Source: a virus
DNA: 23,672 nt
Direction: 5' to 3' (one strand)
Virus record (IMG/VR): IMGVR_UViG_3300027833_000222
Coordinates: 1 to 23,672 of that record
Position numbers and translations under genes: made by a program
The notes under the pieces: model-generated
Seen by the model: the letters and a program-made list of their open reading frames with translations, nothing else
Databases searched by the model: none
What the model was told of the DNA's origin: nothing
Part shown: positions 7,211-15,877 of the stretch, one piece after another
Layout of the letters: the number at the start of each line of letters is the position of its first letter
Position numbering within the stretch: position 1 is the stretch's first letter

Positions 7211-7444
7211 ATGTCTAATTATACAAAAACTACTAACTTTACTGCAAAAGATTCGTTGCCCTCTGGCGATACAAATAAGATTGTACGAGGATCAGAAATT
7301 GACACGGAATATAATAGCATTGCTGTTGCTGTTAACAGTAAATCTAACACTGCTAGTCCTACATTCACAGGAACTGTCGCTGCGACGACACTCAATGTCT
7401 CAGGCGTTGTTACAGCAGGAACTATAACTGGAGGTGCATTCTAA
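7211..7444 (+). CDS. Short fibre-anchor-like protein (77 aa)
   Basis: A 77-residue protein rich in Thr, Ser and Val. Residues 20-45 (KIVRGSEIDTEYNSIAVAVN) resemble the N-terminal virion-binding region of marine phage tail fibres. Residues 48-77 are repeated beta strands of the TFTGTVAATTLNVSG type seen at fibre shaft starts, but the protein stops at once with GTITGGAF. It may be a free-standing adaptor for another fibre, a short whisker, or a remnant of a fibre gene. There is no stop-disrupted continuation: the next gene starts in another frame with a TAATG overlap. GGGGAG lies upstream of the ATG. Confidence 0.7.
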   Translation: MSNYTKTTNFTAKDSLPSGDTNKIVRGSEIDTEYNSIAVAVNSKSNTASPTFTGTVAATTLNVSGVVTAGTITGGAF

Positions 7445-8445
7445 TGCCTTACGATGCTAATATGAATTGGGTAGCGGATACAACTACTCCAAGTTTTGAT
7501 AATACTGGTGGACTTACTCTTGATGGTGCTCCTGCTAACTCCACTGCTGCTGGTTCTGGTTTTGATTGGCAGGGTTTTTTAACTAATATTGGTAGAACAG
7601 GCGGTAGCTACTATCTTGGTCAAGAGAACATTAAAGATGTACAAGCCACAGGTAGAGAACTACAAGAAGGTACAGGGTTACTAGCTGAACAAGCAAGAGC
7701 AGGTACAGCTTTTCAGCCTTACGCTGTTACTAGTGACTTAGCTAACGTAGCTACTAACGCTCAAGGCGGTTTTGATGTTAACTTATCTCCTGAACAGGCT
7801 GCTATGCAACAGCAGCTAATGGGGCAAGCACAGGGTTTGTTTGGACAGGTAGGTCAAGACCCAGCAGCACAGCAAGCGGCTATATACGAGCAAATAAGAG
7901 CCACACAGCGCCCTGATGAGCAACGACAGGCTTTAGACACAGAAGCTCGTCTCTTGAGTCAAGGTCGTCTAGGTGTTTCTTCTAATCAGTATGGCGGTGG
8001 TTCTCCTGAGTTGTTTGCTCAAGAGACAGCTCGTCAAGAGGCTATGGGTCGTGCTAACTTAGGCGCTCGTCAGCAAGCACTAGCAGAGCAGCAACAGTCT
8101 CTAGCAGGTGCTCAAGGTCTAATGTCTGCTGGCTATCAGCCACAACAGCAAGCTCTTAATCTACTGGGCGGGGCTACACCTTCTGCTGGCTTTGCTGATA
8201 TTGGTCGTAGAACTGGTACTGAACTAGGTTCGCAGCTAGACGTTGCAGGCTTAGAAGGACGCTTGAATGCAGAGCAGATGGCTAATCAGCTAAGACTAGG
8301 ACAGCAATCAGCTCTGTTAGAAGGCATGGTTGGGTCAGAGATGTCTACTAGAGATAAACTGTTAGCGGCTGCTTTAGAGCAAGGCACAGACGGTTCTGGT
8401 GGCTTAATGGAAGCTATCTTTAAGCAATTTGGATGGGGAGGATAA
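7444..8445 (+). CDS. Putative internal virion protein (Gln/Ala-rich, 333 aa)
   Basis: A 333-residue protein very rich in Gln, Ala and Gly, predicted mostly helical from about residue 110 onward (QQQLMGQAQGL, QQALAEQQQSLAGAQ). No enzymatic motif is visible. Its place after the nozzle gene and before two larger helical proteins matches the position of the T7 core/ejection proteins gp14-gp16, so a role in DNA ejection is inferred from order and composition. It has a strong GGAGGTG ribosome binding site. Its end is followed by the next ribosome binding site (AAGGA) within six bases. Confidence 0.6.
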   Translation: MPYDANMNWVADTTTPSFDNTGGLTLDGAPANSTAAGSGFDWQGFLTNIGRTGGSYYLGQENIKDVQATGRELQEGTGLLAEQARAGTAFQPYAVTSDLANVATNAQGGFDVNLSPEQAAMQQQLMGQAQGLFGQVGQDPAAQQAAIYEQIRATQRPDEQRQALDTEARLLSQGRLGVSSNQYGGGSPELFAQETARQEAMGRANLGARQQALAEQQQSLAGAQGLMSAGYQPQQQALNLLGGATPSAGFADIGRRTGTELGSQLDVAGLEGRLNAEQMANQLRLGQQSALLEGMVGSEMSTRDKLLAAALEQGTDGSGGLMEAIFKQFGWGG

Positions 8446-8450
8446 GGATA

Positions 8451-9965
8451 ATGGCTAATCAACAAGATTTAGTGAGACTACTAACAGGCATTTCTGGCAC
8501 ACAGCAGCCTGTACAACCCGCCCCTGTCGCTGGTTCTAAGGACTTTGCAGGGATGTTTGGAGCACAGCAGGCGGCTAAGTTGTCTGGTGGTATACAGAAC
8601 CTAGCTCGTGGTGGTGCGCCGTCTCCACAGCAGAACATAGCTAGTGCTATTAGTGACATAGACTTGACGAGTGCTGACGGTCTACGCACTATGGCTAAGG
8701 TTAAGCAGATACAGGGTGATCCAGAGGGTGCTAATACTTTAAATAAGCAAGCCGTTGCTATGGAAGAAAAGGTCGAGCGGGCTAAAAACATTGCAGGTGT
8801 GGTTGAAAAAGAAATACCAAACAGGCCAGATTTAGTTAAATTAGCTAAATCTGGTGATTTTACTTTAAAAGATTTAGAACTGTTTAGAAAAAAACCAAAA
8901 GATTACGAGCCTTTATTTCTTACTAGTCAAACTGAGGGGTCTATAGGTAATATTACTTTAAACAATGGTAAGATTTATTTAAACGGTAATGAAATTAGTG
9001 AACAAGAGATACAACGTAGGAATTTATCAATAACTAAAACATACTCTAAAAAACCTACTGGCCCTGCTGTTACAAAAATAGACCTTGGCGATAAGATAAA
9101 TGCTATTCAATATAAAATAGATGCGGAAGCGACTGGAAAAATGGGAGAAGACACAAGAAAACAAGCAGAACAATATCTTCCAGTAATTCAAAACATGATT
9201 GATGTTTCTAAGACTGCGGAGTTTGGAGCTGGTACTTCTGTGTTGGCTTCTGCTAACAATGTTATAACGTCATTATCTAATCAATTTGGAATAGATTTAC
9301 AAGGCAGTGTAGAAAAAGACGCGACTCAGTTTTTTAACGCTAATTCTAAACTTTTAAAACAACGTCTGTTAGAAGCTACGAAAGGTGCTATATCTAATTT
9401 AGAAAACACTGAAATTACTAAGAACACTGCAAACACGGAGCAACCTAAGCAAGTTGCAATGGCATTGCTAAATTCTCAAAAAGCTTCTTTAACGTCTAAA
9501 GTAAATCAGGCTGCGGCTATGGATTCTTATTTAAGGACTAATAAAAGTTTAGGCGGTTTCGACCAAGCTTGGAGACAATATATAGAAATGTTCCCTAGAA
9601 CAGCAGGCTACCACGTTGCCAAGGTTAAAGACCCTGTTACTGGAGAAACGACAGAAAAAGTTGTTAATAATTTTGAAACAGCAGAAGGAAATTATGGGTT
9701 GTTTGAAGAGCTTTATTCTTACAAAACAGACGCAAATAAACTAAGACAGCCAGTAACTTTTGTAAGCACTAGTGGAGTTACTGACACGCTAGACAACCTT
9801 AAAAAAGCTTATAGGCAGAAACAAGCAGATATGTTGGCTATAGATGCTGACGTAGATGAGCCTAGTAAAGCTATGTACGACACGGCTGATAGAAGAACTA
9901 GGTTAGGTTTTGGTGCTTACTTGAAAGCCAATATAGACAGCAATGCGCTAAGGGTGGTTCGATAA
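8451..9965 (+). CDS. Putative internal virion protein (504 aa)
   Basis: A soluble, mostly helical, charged protein without a motif I recognise. The frame is open six codons further upstream, but ATG at 8451 has a good AAGGA site right before it and lies just after the previous stop, so I chose it (MANQQDLVRLL start). The N-terminal ~60 residues are Gln/Gly/Ala-rich; residues about 75-125 and 200-360 are probably helical. It lies second of three large proteins between the nozzle gene and the terminator, in the position of T7-like ejection proteins. That role is by context only. It ends in a TAATG overlap with the next gene. Confidence 0.6.
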   Translation: MANQQDLVRLLTGISGTQQPVQPAPVAGSKDFAGMFGAQQAAKLSGGIQNLARGGAPSPQQNIASAISDIDLTSADGLRTMAKVKQIQGDPEGANTLNKQAVAMEEKVERAKNIAGVVEKEIPNRPDLVKLAKSGDFTLKDLELFRKKPKDYEPLFLTSQTEGSIGNITLNNGKIYLNGNEISEQEIQRRNLSITKTYSKKPTGPAVTKIDLGDKINAIQYKIDAEATGKMGEDTRKQAEQYLPVIQNMIDVSKTAEFGAGTSVLASANNVITSLSNQFGIDLQGSVEKDATQFFNANSKLLKQRLLEATKGAISNLENTEITKNTANTEQPKQVAMALLNSQKASLTSKVNQAAAMDSYLRTNKSLGGFDQAWRQYIEMFPRTAGYHVAKVKDPVTGETTEKVVNNFETAEGNYGLFEELYSYKTDANKLRQPVTFVSTSGVTDTLDNLKKAYRQKQADMLAIDADVDEPSKAMYDTADRRTRLGFGAYLKANIDSNALRVVR

Positions 9966-11920
9966 TGAGTGGAATAGCTATTGATGATGCTTCTTTTGAT
10001 GCAGTAAACCAGTCTCTTTTTACTAATCCTAATTTAGAACTAGAGACAGCAGAAGAAGCAAAACGAGTGCGTCTAGAAGGTTTATCTGGCAGCAGAGAGA
10101 CTCCTGTAGAAAGGATTGCTAATTTTGCTTCTGATCCTGTAGGAAATATAATAGAACCTACCTCTGCTGCTTTAACTGACGTAGGTTCGGGCGTTATAAC
10201 TGGGTTAGCAGGCGTGGCTCAACTGTCTTCGACAGTTCAAGAGACCACAAGGCAAGGTTTAGATTGGCTTGTTGGAGAAGACTATACGGACGAAGAAAAA
10301 GAAGCTTTTATACAAGACAATATAACTGACCCAGAGATAGCTAGACAAGCAGCTTATTCTAAGTATCGTCAAAAAGTAAGTCAAAAAAAGCCTTCACCTA
10401 TTGCTGGGTTTATTGGAGAGGTTTTTCCTACCTTAGTTGCTAATCCCAAAAAAGCAGCTCAAGGGTTTTTTGGTAAAGTTCTTCAATCTACGTTTTACGG
10501 CGGTCTTTCAGGAAGCATGGAATTTGTAGAAGGAGGAGTTAACGAAAGGAACATGAATATATTAATAGGAAATGCTTCTGGCGGTATTCTTGATATTCTT
10601 CAACAAGCAGGTAGAAGAGGTTGGCAGATAGCGAAAGAAGCTTACAAACCATCTTTAAGAGACTTTGCTGCTACAGATCAAGTAGACATAGCGCAGAAAC
10701 TAAGCACAGAAGAAACCGTTAAGGTTATAAAAGCTGCTAAAGAATTAGGAATAACTGTAACTCCAGCAGAAGCTTCTGGTGACACTTTATTAATACACGG
10801 GCAGAATACTTTAAATGTCAACGAGGCTAGTAGAGAACAGTTAGCAGAGTTTTTAGCAAAAAGAAACGACTCCCTGACAGAAAACATACTAGCTCTTCAA
10901 AGAGTAGCGGATAAAGACTTACAATACGCAGGGGTGACTTTTATTCCTTCTGCTAGTCAAACAGCTAAAGCTCCTTTTGTTACTAAAAGTGACGAGATAA
11001 AATATAAAAAAACAAGGGAAAATGTATTAAGACAGACGTTAGAGCCTTCAGAGATGAAAGCGGTGTTTAACGCTCATCCCATGCTGGCGAAATTAAACGA
11101 CGACTATCAAAAAGCTTTAAGAAAACCAGCATCAAAAAGAACTAAAGATGATGTTTTAAAGATAACGGCTTTTAAAAATCTACACGATAGCGTAGGAATA
11201 GAAGGCTCAATGCCTATAAACAATGTTGGTTATTTAGACATGTTAATAAATAATTTAGACGACTTGTTGGAAAACACGGTAGCTGGTTCTAGTAAAGAGG
11301 CTAGGGATCAGGCTTTGTTACTGGCACAAAGGAAAGCCTTGTCTGGTGTTTTAAAAAGAAATGTCGAAGGCTATGAGGCTTTAAAAAATCTACAGCAGAG
11401 AAGGATAGCAGTTAATAACTTACAAACTGCTGTTGATACTTCTGTAGTCAGGGAAGAAGACTACGCAGAAGCTTTTTACAACAATGTACTAAAAAACAAA
11501 AAGAAAAGAGAAGAGCTTTTAAGACAATTATCTACAGACCCACAAGCTCAGAAAAAAGTAAACGACTTAACTACAGTAATGTCTCATATTTTTTCAGACG
11601 CTAACGTAGCTAAACTTGTTAGAAGGTCTGAGCCAGATGTCTTAGCTCAAGGTACAGGTGGTTTAGGGAGACTTGGTACTGCCGCTTTGAAACTTAGAGA
11701 ACTTGTTAGAAACGATGCTGGTCTTATAAATGTTATTACTAACCCTCAATGGACTTCGGACATTTCTAAGTTAAAAGGAAGAACTGCTGACGAGACATTA
11801 CAAAATTTAGCTGCTTTTCTATCAAGAGTTGTAAACACTTCTGATAAAATAGAGCAAGGTTTAAGTATAAAAGAACAGACTAGAGAAGAACTAGTAAATA
11901 GAGTAATACAACAGCAATAA
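9965..11920 (+). CDS. Putative internal virion/ejection protein (651 aa), last late gene
   Basis: A 651-residue protein closing the late operon. Residues about 55-90 contain a Gly/Val/Ala-rich stretch (DVGSGVITGLAGVAQL), and a second Gly/Phe-rich segment lies around 145-190 (GFIGEVFPTLVA and following). These are weakly hydrophobic and could touch membranes. The rest is charged and helical, with long Lys/Glu/Leu-rich regions from about 225 to the end. No lytic transglycosylase motif like that of T7 gp16 is visible. It starts with a TAATG overlap and is followed by a hairpin terminator. An ejection role is inferred from position, size and composition. Confidence 0.6.
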   Translation: MSGIAIDDASFDAVNQSLFTNPNLELETAEEAKRVRLEGLSGSRETPVERIANFASDPVGNIIEPTSAALTDVGSGVITGLAGVAQLSSTVQETTRQGLDWLVGEDYTDEEKEAFIQDNITDPEIARQAAYSKYRQKVSQKKPSPIAGFIGEVFPTLVANPKKAAQGFFGKVLQSTFYGGLSGSMEFVEGGVNERNMNILIGNASGGILDILQQAGRRGWQIAKEAYKPSLRDFAATDQVDIAQKLSTEETVKVIKAAKELGITVTPAEASGDTLLIHGQNTLNVNEASREQLAEFLAKRNDSLTENILALQRVADKDLQYAGVTFIPSASQTAKAPFVTKSDEIKYKKTRENVLRQTLEPSEMKAVFNAHPMLAKLNDDYQKALRKPASKRTKDDVLKITAFKNLHDSVGIEGSMPINNVGYLDMLINNLDDLLENTVAGSSKEARDQALLLAQRKALSGVLKRNVEGYEALKNLQQRRIAVNNLQTAVDTSVVREEDYAEAFYNNVLKNKKKREELLRQLSTDPQAQKKVNDLTTVMSHIFSDANVAKLVRRSEPDVLAQGTGGLGRLGTAALKLRELVRNDAGLINVITNPQWTSDISKLKGRTADETLQNLAAFLSRVVNTSDKIEQGLSIKEQTREELVNRVIQQQ

Positions 11921-11923
11921 ACA

Positions 11924-11959
11924 AAAAAGCCCTGCGTAGATAACTACACAGGGCTTTTT
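11924..11959. terminator. Bidirectional rho-independent terminator between converging operons
   Basis: An inverted repeat pairs AAAAAGCCCTG (11924-11934) with CAGGGCTTTTT (11949-11959); an inner GTAG/CTAC extends the stem around one mismatch, with an ATAA loop. The A-tract on one side and T-tract on the other make it a terminator on both strands. It lies between the last rightward gene (ends 11920) and the last leftward gene (ends 11974). Confidence 0.95.
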
Positions 11960-11973
11960 AGTACCTCTAGGTT

Positions 11974-13854
11974 TTACACTATCTCACACGCTCCACCTAC
12001 ACACGCTAACTCCTGACTCCCTGTCGTATTATCCTCCTGTTCATACTGTTCTAACTCTATCCAATCCACACCAACTGGCATTGCTGCTACCAACTCATCG
12101 TACTTCTCAGCAGTGATGTCCTCATACGGAGCTTGTTGATATACATGATCACTAAATGGCAACAGACTAATACCACTACACAGTTCGAAGTTATCCCATA
12201 TCCATTGAGCTATCTGCAAGAACTCGCTATCAGTGTAATAAACAGTGATGCTTGGTTTGTGTTCGCACCAATGGTTCTGGTATGCTTTCCAAAGTTCTAG
12301 CTGCTGCATAGCACCCACCTGAGACACTGTGACGCTTGTGTCAGGAGCTTTAATAGGGAAGCTAAATATAGAAGACGAAGGACTCGTCAGGTCTTGCTCT
12401 ACAGGGAATCCTCTGTTTGACATAAACTCTGCAAGCGGGTCTTTCTTATCGCTACGAACTCTGCGAATGTAATGCTTAGAGAAGCGAGGATGGATGCCAG
12501 AAGCACTATCGACAAGCTGAGATACAGTACCGCTAGGCTTAACGCATGTAATAGCCGCAGACTGATTAATACCAAGCTTCGCAGCCCATTCCTTGTTAGT
12601 GTCCACACATACATCTCTAACTTCCTCTAGCCACTTGCTCAAGTCCTTTGACTCGCCTTTGCTCAATAGGTAGTGATCCATAATACCTGTCATGCTAACG
12701 CCCAGCAGAGCCTCTTCCTCAGTGTTTCTCTTCCAAGCACTACGCAGGTATCTAAAGTCTGTTAGCGTTGCTTGCAGCGTACCAATGATAGAAGCAATCT
12801 CAGCCTTAGCCTTTAGAGTCTTTAGCGTATCGTCTGCGCGTACAACGATCTCTGACAGGTTACAGAACTGATTAGAGCGTAGGATGATCTCAGAGCAAGG
12901 GTTAGTACCAAAGTCCTGATCAGGGTCTCTACGTCCGTTACGTGCTGCTATTTTCTGTGCTGCTACACGACTAAAGATACCACGCTCACCTGCCTTAGAC
13001 TCGTACATATTCTGCATCTCGCCTAAGAAAGCCTCAAAGTCTGGCTTCTCAGTGTACGCCACAGAGTTGTTAGCAAGTCTACGCTGCCCTTCGTTCTCCC
13101 ACCAGTTACCATTCTTAGCTTTAGCCATTCGTGGGTCTGATAGGTTAGAGAGGCTGATGAGTGCTGAACGTCTAACACCGCCTACAACAACAATGTCTGC
13201 AATCTTACACACAATGTCGTGACACTCTAGGCTGTTGAGCTTACGTCCTGCTGCTTTCTGGAACACAGCAATGCAGAAGTGGAACAGGTCTTCTAGCGGT
13301 TCTGGCCCTGATGCACGACCACCAAAGGTCTTTAAACGCTCTCCTGCGCCTCTTACCTTGCTAACGTCATACTGAGGTATCTTACCTGCAAACAACATGG
13401 CAATAAGCTCACGGAACGCAGAAGCCCAACCAATCTTACTGTCAGACACTACAATGACGCTATCTGTCTTGTGGAAGGTCTCAGCCACTACTGGCAGCTT
13501 AGTGATAAAGTTACGCTCAACACTGAAGCCCACGCCTGTACCACACATAAGAACGTACATCAGCTCGTCAAAGCTACGCGGTGAGTCAATGGCTAGGTAG
13601 CTACAGTTGAATCCTGCTACGTTGTCCTTGTCTAACGCTACTCCTGCTGTCATCATGCAGCGCATAGAAGGCATAACGTCCATGTCATGTATAGCCTTAT
13701 AGAGCTTCTTAGACACCTTGTCATCTATCTGTCCACGATCTTCCCAGAAGCCAACGTAACGCTGCACTGTCTCTGCCCACGTCTCACGCCTGTTTAGCTC
13801 AGGTATCCATCTTGCGTATCTGCTCTTGTGTATAAACTGTTGATACTGATCCAT
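11974..13854 (-). CDS. nrdJ: Adenosylcobalamin-dependent (class II) ribonucleotide reductase, monomeric type
   Basis: A 626-residue enzyme that reduces ribonucleotides to deoxyribonucleotides for phage DNA synthesis, using vitamin B12 to create the radical. The catalytic set is complete and spaced as in Lactobacillus leichmannii RTPR: Cys84 (AGFNCSY) and Cys331 form the reducing pair, NPCSEI (318-323) carries thiyl-radical Cys320 and Glu322, and CVGGAC at the C-terminus (Cys618/Cys623) is the shuttle pair. The 11-residue gap between Cys320 and Cys331 and the five-residue gap at the C-terminus match RTPR (739 aa), so the phage enzyme is shorter elsewhere. AGAGGA precedes the ATG, which overlaps the upstream stop (TAATG). 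It is the last gene of the leftward operon. Activity would depend on host B12 synthesis or uptake. Confidence 0.95.
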   Translation of the reverse strand: MDQYQQFIHKSRYARWIPELNRRETWAETVQRYVGFWEDRGQIDDKVSKKLYKAIHDMDVMPSMRCMMTAGVALDKDNVAGFNCSYLAIDSPRSFDELMYVLMCGTGVGFSVERNFITKLPVVAETFHKTDSVIVVSDSKIGWASAFRELIAMLFAGKIPQYDVSKVRGAGERLKTFGGRASGPEPLEDLFHFCIAVFQKAAGRKLNSLECHDIVCKIADIVVVGGVRRSALISLSNLSDPRMAKAKNGNWWENEGQRRLANNSVAYTEKPDFEAFLGEMQNMYESKAGERGIFSRVAAQKIAARNGRRDPDQDFGTNPCSEIILRSNQFCNLSEIVVRADDTLKTLKAKAEIASIIGTLQATLTDFRYLRSAWKRNTEEEALLGVSMTGIMDHYLLSKGESKDLSKWLEEVRDVCVDTNKEWAAKLGINQSAAITCVKPSGTVSQLVDSASGIHPRFSKHYIRRVRSDKKDPLAEFMSNRGFPVEQDLTSPSSSIFSFPIKAPDTSVTVSQVGAMQQLELWKAYQNHWCEHKPSITVYYTDSEFLQIAQWIWDNFELCSGISLLPFSDHVYQQAPYEDITAEKYDELVAAMPVGVDWIELEQYEQEDNTTGSQELACVGGACEIV

Positions 13855-14168
13855 TAGCTATTTTCCTCTGTTACCATATCTGTTAATCTACGTAAGTACC
13901 AACCAGCCTTCTGTAAGTCCTCTACCTGCTTTCCCTTGTAGTCGTAGCGCCACAGGTACTTCATGCAATTACCCTTGAGGTAGCCCTTGAATGCGTGACT
14001 GGACATAGACTCTTCTATGGCATCAATACACTCTATGTTGCCTGAGTTGTAATGCTTTGGTGCGCCTACCATGTCTTCTTCTTCTTCGGCTAACGTAGCC
14101 CAAGGCTCTAGTCCTGTCTTGTTGGTTACTCTATCCCAATCAAATCTTGATGCGTCATTGATGCTCAT
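13854..14168 (-). CDS. DUF3310 family protein
   Basis: A 104-residue protein whose C-terminal two thirds contain the DUF3310 pattern: HYNSGNIECIDAIE, then a KGYLKGNCMKYLWRYDYKGK-like segment and DLQKAGWYLRRL. The domain is common in phages; a related segment occurs in T7 gp1.7, a nucleotide kinase, so a nucleotide metabolism link is plausible. The adjacent ribonucleotide reductase, overlapping by TAATG, supports that link, but no kinase motif is visible here. The start at 14168 has AGAGGA upstream and overlaps the preceding 55-aa gene by 14 bases. Confidence 0.85.
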   Translation of the reverse strand: MSINDASRFDWDRVTNKTGLEPWATLAEEEEDMVGAPKHYNSGNIECIDAIEESMSSHAFKGYLKGNCMKYLWRYDYKGKQVEDLQKAGWYLRRLTDMVTEENS

Positions 14169-14322
14169 GTCTAAATTCCTCTTGTAATTGTTCTAGTCTG
14201 TCATTAGCCTTCTCGCTAAAAGCATCTACTAACTCTTCTGAGGTAATGTCTAATATCTCTATGATTGTTAGTTCGTCTAATAGCTTGAGCTTCTCTAGTA
14301 AATCGTAGTAAGTGAGAGCCAT
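14155..14322 (-). CDS. Small acidic hypothetical protein (55 aa)
   Basis: A 55-residue frame starting ATG at 14322, one base after the metallophosphoesterase stop, with GGAG seven bases upstream. The sequence is helical and leucine/acid-rich (YYDLLEKLKLLDEL, then a DITSEELVDAF segment). Small phage proteins with a LLExL...LDITSEELVD pattern are widespread, and I know of no established function. It overlaps the DUF3310 gene by 14 bases in another frame. Both starts have their own ribosome binding sites, which favours both being real. Confidence 0.7.
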   Translation of the reverse strand: MALTYYDLLEKLKLLDELTIIEILDITSEELVDAFSEKANDRLEQLQEEFRHEHQ

Positions 14323-14323
14323 C

Positions 14324-15088
14324 TTAGTCTCCGTACTTATCTCTCAAGTAGTTTATACTAACTGGCAGCTCGTCGCAACCACCATTAGCAACTTCGTTAA
14401 GCATCCAAATGCCTGACCAGCTACCATTGGTCTGAGGTGTTAGGTAGTCTTCGTCGTGCTGATAGAAGATGCCTGAGAACAGTCCCAGTAGGTTAGTTCC
14501 GTCTGCCTTACGCGCATAAGCTATGTCGCGGTCTTGAACATGCCCCATAATACAGCTCATATACTTCTTCTGCAACATTAACTTAGCAGAACTAACTGGC
14601 CTGCCCATAACACCTGAAGTAAAGTAGTGGCAGTAGGCGATGTCATCAATGACAACAGGTTCCAAAAACGGTACAACTTCAAAGCCCATCTCCTCTAGCA
14701 TAAAGTCTTTAAAGCCTATGAGACCGTCTAGCTTAGGGTCTGACTCAACGGCTCTTGTTATGCGGTTCTCGTGATTACCAAGAGTAAACACTAGTCTAGG
14801 ATTCCACTGCTTCCACTTGTTACGCTTGAGTCTTTCCTGCTCACTGTGTATAGGCTCTAAGAACTTACGCATAGCGTCTATGCCAGCGTTAATGTCGTTA
14901 ACGTAGCGTCTGCCTTCGTAGCTCTTACAGCCAACATCAAAGCTGCTCAGGCTGCTCATGTCCCAATGGTCTCCTATGAAAACAATAACCTCTGGCTTCT
15001 TGTCTGCTGCGTACTGACCAGCCCATCTCAGATGATTAGTAGGATTATTAGGTTTAACCTGTGTGTCTGGTATCACTAAATGTTTCAT
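14324..15088 (-). CDS. Calcineurin-like metallophosphoesterase
   Basis: A 254-residue protein with the metallophosphoesterase motifs in order: PDTQ (Asp8, with Gln10 where a His is usual), GDHWD (residues 39-43), GNHE (104-107), a later CHYF and IMGH near residue 177. The two-metal site is thus largely complete. The family hydrolyses phosphoesters of proteins, nucleotides or nucleic acids; the substrate here cannot be read. It lies in the nucleotide/DNA metabolism operon between nuclease genes and the reductase, so a DNA or nucleotide substrate is a reasonable guess. GGGAG precedes the ATG. The start lies one base after the upstream stop. Confidence 0.85.
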   Translation of the reverse strand: MKHLVIPDTQVKPNNPTNHLRWAGQYAADKKPEVIVFIGDHWDMSSLSSFDVGCKSYEGRRYVNDINAGIDAMRKFLEPIHSEQERLKRNKWKQWNPRLVFTLGNHENRITRAVESDPKLDGLIGFKDFMLEEMGFEVVPFLEPVVIDDIAYCHYFTSGVMGRPVSSAKLMLQKKYMSCIMGHVQDRDIAYARKADGTNLLGLFSGIFYQHDEDYLTPQTNGSWSGIWMLNEVANGGCDELPVSINYLRDKYGD

Positions 15089-15089
15089 A

Positions 15090-15401
15090 CTAAGCTCCCT
15101 CTCCTAAGAACCAAGTAACACATAACCTGTTACACGCTTTACAAAGACGTGATTCGCCTTGTGCAGCTAAACCTCTCTTAGCTAAGTCAGGAAGCCTACG
15201 AGCAAACCTAGCTCTTTGTTGATGTATATCACCACCGCCTATGTCAGCTAGTTCTCTACTGGTTAGACCTTGGTTGTCCACCAATACTGAATAAACAAAC
15301 TGACTCTGTGCGTTTAATGCGCCTGAATCTATCATTTGTCTAGCAGCTTCTCTGCTTGTGTTAGGATCAGTTGTTCTTGATAACATATCTAATTGATTCA
15401 T
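15090..15401 (-). CDS. Small winged-helix-like protein with C-terminal cysteines
   Basis: A 103-residue protein. I placed the start at ATG 15401 because it overlaps the previous stop (ATGA); an in-frame ATG eight codons upstream would lie deeper in that gene. TTDPNTSREAARQMIDSGA (residues 10-28), then a segment with GLTSRELADIGGGD and RRLPDLAKRGL, resembles a helix-turn-helix/winged-helix fold seen in small phage proteins. Cys-x2-Cys-x3-Cys near the end (CKACNRLC) could bind a metal, though a fourth ligand is not obvious. DNA binding is inferred, not shown. Confidence 0.65.
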   Translation of the reverse strand: MNQLDMLSRTTDPNTSREAARQMIDSGALNAQSQFVYSVLVDNQGLTSRELADIGGGDIHQQRARFARRLPDLAKRGLAAQGESRLCKACNRLCVTWFLGEGA

Positions 15402-15877
15402 TGCTTGTCTCCAGCTTCTTGCCATTGTATACAGGATTTATCAAACTTAATTAATGGTTCGATGTCATCTGGGTTAGGTGTTCTGCCTTTTGGTGTTCCA
15501 CCTGTTTGCACTACAGAGAAGGTAGCTGACTTGTTAACACCATCGTGTAAAACAATGTAGCCCCATTTGCCCTGCTCTCTAAATATAAAATAACTAGGTA
15601 AAGATGTTAACTCGCTTAGGTTAATAAGCTCCATATACTTAGGAACATTAAGCGCACAGAAAGCAGATTTACCGTCTCCGTACCACTTACACTCTGCCCA
15701 CCCAACCATATCTCCTTTATCACAACCAGCAAAACTAGGGTTAAAGAACCACCCGTCTAGTCTGTATTTAACAAGGTTAGGATTTTGCCAGTAATGGCAG
15801 CCTAGATGTTCAGACATTATGCGTAAAAGTTTTTTTTCTCTTACCCTGTCTTGAGGTGTTTCTCTCATCTGAGTCAT
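15398..15877 (-). CDS. Putative PD-(D/E)XK nuclease
   Basis: A 159-residue protein. The start at 15877 overlaps the HNH nuclease stop (ATGA) and follows GGAGAAAGAG; the longer frame's upstream ATG lies inside that gene. The segment YRLDGWFF (Asp41) followed after about 20 residues by GWAECKWY (Glu62, Lys64) fits the Asp...Glu-x-Lys catalytic signature of PD-(D/E)XK nucleases, with a beta-strand context on both sides. T7 encodes such an enzyme (gp3 endonuclease I, 149 aa), a Holliday-junction resolvase, near its gp2.5 gene. This protein has similar size and position and may do the same job. The sequence does not otherwise resemble gp3 by eye, so the role is inference. Confidence 0.6.
   Translation of the reverse strand: MTQMRETPQDRVREKKLLRIMSEHLGCHYWQNPNLVKYRLDGWFFNPSFAGCDKGDMVGWAECKWYGDGKSAFCALNVPKYMELINLSELTSLPSYFIFREQGKWGYIVLHDGVNKSATFSVVQTGGTPKGRTPNPDDIEPLIKFDKSCIQWQEAGDKQ

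Noticed and set aside
10384-10392. A AAA AAG slippery heptamer in the 651-aa gene
   Set aside because: It lies in an ordinary Gln-Lys-Lys stretch, and a -1 shift only gives a short truncated product with no gene to join.
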